Shown in pieces: positions 6,594-9,144 of a DNA stretch of 9,144 nucleotides. Location: the NCBI GenBank assembly GCA_020851615.1, contig JADZCL010000265.1, forward strand, positions 1 through 9,144, given 5' to 3'. The notes beneath the pieces were generated by a model. That model did no database searches. It was not told where the DNA came from and saw only the letters and a program-made list of their open reading frames with translations. Position numbers and translations under genes: made by a program. This DNA comes from Rubrivivax sp. Lineage in GTDB: Bacteria > Pseudomonadota > Gammaproteobacteria > Burkholderiales > Burkholderiaceae_C. Numbering within the stretch: the first letter of the stretch is position 1; each line of letters starts with the position of its first letter.

Positions 6594-7793
6594 GTGAGCC
6601 TGCGCGCGGACGCCCTCGACGATGCACTGGCCATGCGCAGCGCACGCGCCGAGCTGCTGTCGCTGGCGCTGATGGAGGCCCGCAACCTGACGCTGCGCTG
6701 GCTCAGCGTGTTCGAGTCACGCGGCGCCGCCGATGCCCACCGCCATGGCGGGCACAACGCGCTCTGGTTGGCCGGACACGCCGGCTGGTACCAGGAATGC
6801 TGGATCGCGCGCAACCTGCAGCGCGCGCGCGGCCGCCGCAGCGACCCGAGCGCGGCCCGCCTGGCGTCCATCGAACCCGAGGCCGACGCCTGGTTCATGC
6901 CCGACGGGCAGCCGCCTGGGCCACGCACCGTGCGTGGCTACCTCGTGCAGACGATGGAGACCACGCTGGACCTGCTGGCAGGCGCCGGCGACAGCGACGA
7001 GGCGCTGCACTTCTACCGTGCCGCACTGCTGCACGAAGATCGCATCGGCGAGGCCCTGGCCGAGCTGGCTGCCACGCTGCACCTGCCCCACCGCGGCGAG
7101 CCCGCGGCCCCCTTTGCGCCGGTCCCCGCACGCGCCGAGCGCGAGCCGCTGTTCATCCCCGCGGGCCGCCAGCAACTGGGCAGCATGGCTGCGGGCTTCG
7201 TCCCCGACGCCGAGCGCGGCCTCGAGGAGGTCGCGGTCCCCGAGTTCGAGATCGACGCCCAGCCCGTGAGCTGGCAACGCTATGGCGAGTTCGTCGCCGA
7301 CGGCGGCTACGAGCGAGCCGAGCTGTGGACCGCCCCTGGCTGGGCCTGGGCGCAGCAACGGGCGCGCCGTGCACCGCGCGACGTCGAATCGATGCGCGGC
7401 GGGGTGCTGCTGCGCCGCGGTGGCGAACTGCAGCGCGCCGGCGGCACGCAGCCGGCCATGCACCTCACCCGTCACGAGGCCCAGGCATGGTGCACCTGGG
7501 CGGGCCGGCGCCTGCCCAGCGAACCCGAATGGGAACTTGCCGCACGGGTCGGACGCCGGCGCGGCTTCGTCTTTGGTGATGTCTTCGAGTGGACCGCCGG
7601 CAGCGCCCGGGCCTTCAGCGGGCACGCCGCCAGCGCCGGCAGCCTGGACCGCATGCCCGTTGCCGGCAGCCAGGGCGTGCTGCGCGGGGCCTCGTTCATG
7701 ACCCCCGCGCGCCAGCACCACATCAAGGCCCGGCGCTTCCTGCCGCCGGGCGCTGATCACGCCTTCGTCGGCTTCCGCAGCTGTGCGCTGTAG
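6594..7793 (+). CDS. DinB_2 + FGE-sulfatase protein of the EgtB/SenA class, altered iron site
   Basis: A 399-residue two-domain protein. The N-terminal DinB_2-like bundle (about 18-165) carries LSLALMEARNLTLRWL, LAGHAGWYQE (His62) and LLHEDRIGEA (His147). The C-terminal FGE-sulfatase/SUMF1 domain (about 185-399) carries RLPSEPEWELAAR, GDVFEWTA, VLRGASF and FVGFRSCA. This layout is that of the non-haem iron enzymes EgtB, OvoA and SenA, which form C-S or C-Se bonds on histidine derivatives. By recall the N-terminal motifs look closest to SenA (selenoneine synthase). The family uses three histidines for iron, including an HxxxH pair; here the second of the pair is Ile151 (HEDRIGE). The spacing of His62 and His147 fits the first two ligands. 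No senB or senC partner is in the window. GTG 6594 follows GGACC closely. Enzymatic activity is therefore doubtful. Confidence 0.8.
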   Translation: MSLRADALDDALAMRSARAELLSLALMEARNLTLRWLSVFESRGAADAHRHGGHNALWLAGHAGWYQECWIARNLQRARGRRSDPSAARLASIEPEADAWFMPDGQPPGPRTVRGYLVQTMETTLDLLAGAGDSDEALHFYRAALLHEDRIGEALAELAATLHLPHRGEPAAPFAPVPARAEREPLFIPAGRQQLGSMAAGFVPDAERGLEEVAVPEFEIDAQPVSWQRYGEFVADGGYERAELWTAPGWAWAQQRARRAPRDVESMRGGVLLRRGGELQRAGGTQPAMHLTRHEAQAWCTWAGRRLPSEPEWELAARVGRRRGFVFGDVFEWTAGSARAFSGHAASAGSLDRMPVAGSQGVLRGASFMTPARQHHIKARRFLPPGADHAFVGFRSCAL

Positions 7794-7820
7794 CGGCCGG
7801 CCGCAGCACCCTGCCCCCGC

Positions 7821-7827
7821 AAGGAGA
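7821..7827 (+). promoter_or_regulatory. Ribosome binding site fixing the badI start
   Basis: AAGGAGA lies nine bases before ATG 7837 and sets the start at MNYEDILYDV. An in-frame upstream ATG at 7783 would overlap the end of the previous gene and add a low-complexity tail not expected in crotonases. Confidence 0.8.
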
Positions 7828-7836
7828 ACCTTGGCG

Positions 7837-8622
7837 ATGAACTACGAAGACATCCTCTACGACGTGCGCAACGGCCACACCGCCTGGATCACGATCAACC
7901 GGCCCGACAAGATGAACGCCTTTCGCGGGCGAACCTGCGACGAGCTCATCCACGCCATCATCAAGGCGGGCTACGACAAGGGCATCGCCTCCATCGTGCT
8001 GGCCGGGGCCGGCGAGCGGGCCTTCTGCACCGGCGGCGACCAGTCCGCGCACGAGGGTCAGTACGACGGCCGCGGCACCATCGGACTGCCGATGGAGGAG
8101 CTGCACGCGGCTATCCGCGACGTGCCCAAGCCGGTCATCGCGCGCGTGCAGGGCTACGCCATCGGCGGCGGCAACGTGCTGTGCACACTATGCGACCTGA
8201 CGATCGCCGGCGAGCGCGCGCAGTTCGGCCAGGTGGGCCCCAAGGTTGGCTCGGTCGATCCTGGCTACGGCACGGCGCTGCTGGCCCGTGTGGTCGGCGA
8301 GAAGAAGGCGCGCGAGATCTGGTACCTGTGCCGGCGCTACCCGGCCCACGAGGCACTGGCCATGGGCCTGGTCAACGCCGTCGTGCCCGACGCCGAGCTC
8401 GACGCCGAGGTCCAGCGCTGGGCCGACGAGATCGCCGAGAAGAGCCCGACGGCCATCGCCATCGCCAAGCGCAGCTTCAACATGGACACCGCCCACCAGG
8501 CCGGCATCGCCGGCATGGGCATGTACGCGCTCAAGCTGTACTACGACACCGAGGAGTCGAAGGAGGGCGTGCGCGCGTTCAGCGAGAAGCGAAAGCCGCA
8601 GTTCCGCAAGTATGCGAAGTAG
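7837..8622 (+). CDS. badI: 2-ketocyclohexanecarboxyl-CoA hydrolase (BadI-type crotonase)
   Basis: A 261-residue crotonase-fold enzyme, about the normal length for the family. BadI adds water to 2-ketocyclohexane-1-carboxyl-CoA and opens the ring to give pimeloyl-CoA, a step of benzoyl-CoA and cyclohexanecarboxylate degradation in the cytoplasm. Recognisable segments include INRPDKMNAFRG (20-31), oxyanion-hole elements FCTGGDQS (63-70) and YAIGGGNVL (107-115), GQVGPKVGSVDPGYG (131-145, with Asp141), IAKRSFNMDTAHQAGIAGMG (209-228) and LYYDTEES (234-241). From memory these agree closely with Rhodopseudomonas BadI and less so with its relative MenB. The gene starts 43 bases after the EgtB/SenA-like gene with a strong ribosome binding site. 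No other bad or ali pathway gene is in the window, so the pathway here is unproven. Confidence 0.87.
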   Translation: MNYEDILYDVRNGHTAWITINRPDKMNAFRGRTCDELIHAIIKAGYDKGIASIVLAGAGERAFCTGGDQSAHEGQYDGRGTIGLPMEELHAAIRDVPKPVIARVQGYAIGGGNVLCTLCDLTIAGERAQFGQVGPKVGSVDPGYGTALLARVVGEKKAREIWYLCRRYPAHEALAMGLVNAVVPDAELDAEVQRWADEIAEKSPTAIAIAKRSFNMDTAHQAGIAGMGMYALKLYYDTEESKEGVRAFSEKRKPQFRKYAK

Positions 8623-8629
8623 GGCCAGC

Positions 8630-8654
8630 GCCCTGCGCCCGCTGAGCGCAGGGC
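8630..8654. terminator. Hairpin between convergent badI and PEP-CTERM genes (terminator-like)
   Basis: GCCCTGCGC (8630-8638) and GCGCAGGGC (8646-8654) form a perfect 9-bp GC-rich stem with a 7-base loop, 7 bases after the badI stop and 10 bases after the stop of the opposing gene. No T-run follows on either strand, so it is not a classic intrinsic terminator, but its place between convergent genes suits a bidirectional one. Confidence 0.55.
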
Positions 8655-8664
8655 CATGAACCGC

Positions 8665-9144
8665 TCAGGCGCGGCGGCGGCGCATCGCTCCCGCGGCCGC
8701 CAGCGCCAGGCCGACGAGCGCCAGGGACGCCGGCTCGGGCACCGGGTTGCCCTGCCCGCGCACGACGAGCTGGTCGGCGAAGCCCTGCGCACCCGCAGTC
8801 CCCGCCCACGGTCCATAGGTCTGGCCGTTGCCGTCCTGCCAGTCACAGTGGAAGTAGGAGTTGCTGAAATAAGGCGTCGCACAGGCCGCGGCTCCAGTCA
8901 GCGCGGCATTGGTAGCAGAGAACGTGGCGCCCGTCAGCGCGTCTGATCCGCCCAGCGGCACGTTGGCGCCGGCGAACATGAAGTCGGTGGCCAGCGGGGC
9001 GGCGGCCAGTTCGGCGGCCGTCGGCAGGCGCCAGCCGTAGGCGCTCTGGACGCTCAGGTCCAGACCGGAGGAGGCCGGCAGCGGAAAGGCCCATGCCCAA
9101 TCCAGGCCGCCGAACGAGATGTAGGCGTTGGAGGCGACCGGGGC
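8665..9144 (-). CDS. PEP-CTERM sorting domain protein (partial, N-terminus beyond the right edge)
   Basis: The visible 159 residues are the C-terminal part of an exported protein. The end is a textbook PEP-CTERM signal: VPEPAS (135-140 of the visible part), a hydrophobic helix LALVGLALAAAGA (141-153) and a basic RRRR tail. In this family an exosortase cuts at the motif and the protein is delivered to the cell surface or extracellular matrix. The body is rich in Ala, Gly, Ser and aromatics, with GWRLPTAAEL (37-46), similar to the motif of DUF1566/Lcl-type domains, and two cysteines (88 and 100) that might pair after export. The frame is open to the window edge, so the start and signal peptide are not visible. 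No exosortase gene lies nearby. The specific function is unknown. Confidence 0.85.
   Translation of the reverse strand, partial: APVASNAYISFGGLDWAWAFPLPASSGLDLSVQSAYGWRLPTAAELAAAPLATDFMFAGANVPLGGSDALTGATFSATNAALTGAAACATPYFSNSYFHCDWQDGNGQTYGPWAGTAGAQGFADQLVVRGQGNPVPEPASLALVGLALAAAGAMRRRRA

Noticed and set aside
5894..6928. A 344-residue open frame on the minus strand
   Set aside because: It lies antisense to the NarL-type regulator, whose catalytic residues and helix-turn-helix are complete. No family features are seen.
6717..7760. A 347-residue open frame on the minus strand
   Set aside because: It is antisense to the EgtB/SenA-like gene. The composition is Ala/Gly/Arg-rich without motifs.
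6594..7793. Sulfatase-activating formylglycine-generating enzyme
   Set aside because: The C-terminal domain is of that fold, but the N-terminal DinB_2-like bundle with GHAGW and HED motifs places it with EgtB/SenA-type proteins.

Overview
The window looks like a high-GC betaproteobacterial chromosome, most likely Burkholderiales (Rubrivivax/Leptothrix/Ideonella-type). That placement is inferred from strong GC bias at third codon positions, the che gene order, a PEP-CTERM protein and a BadI homologue. It is not based on any database match.

Left half, minus strand (about 4657 down to 1): a chemotaxis operon read in the order CheZ-like phosphatase, CheY, CheA, CheW, methyl-accepting chemotaxis protein (MCP). 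Gaps are 43 to 91 bases, most genes have a clear AGGAG-type ribosome binding site, and a sigma-28-like promoter precedes the first gene. The MCP is cut off directly after its HAMP domain by foreign sequence. That sequence carries the start of what looks like an IS4-family transposase and runs off the left edge. Receptor output from this locus is therefore probably lost, and any downstream cheR/cheD/cheB genes would lie beyond the element.

Right half, plus strand (4733-8622): four genes in one direction. They are a soluble sensor kinase with an N-terminal receiver domain fused to a NarL-type kinase, a NarL/LuxR-type response regulator, a DinB_2 + FGE-sulfatase protein of the EgtB/SenA class, and a BadI-type 2-ketocyclohexanecarboxyl-CoA hydrolase. 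The EgtB/SenA-like protein keeps two of the three expected iron-ligand histidines and has isoleucine at the third. The kinase and regulator are probably partners. Whether they control the two enzyme genes is inferred only from the tight spacing.

Right edge, minus strand (9144-8665): the C-terminal 159 residues of a PEP-CTERM exosortase substrate, convergent with badI and separated from it by a perfect 9-bp stem hairpin. No tRNA, rRNA or CRISPR array was seen. Apart from the 185-base divergent promoter region (4548-4732), intergenic gaps are under 100 bases. The points most worth a second look are the short CheZ-like protein with both CheZ signatures, the IS-interrupted receptor, and the EgtB/SenA-like protein with an altered metal site next to an apparently isolated badI.
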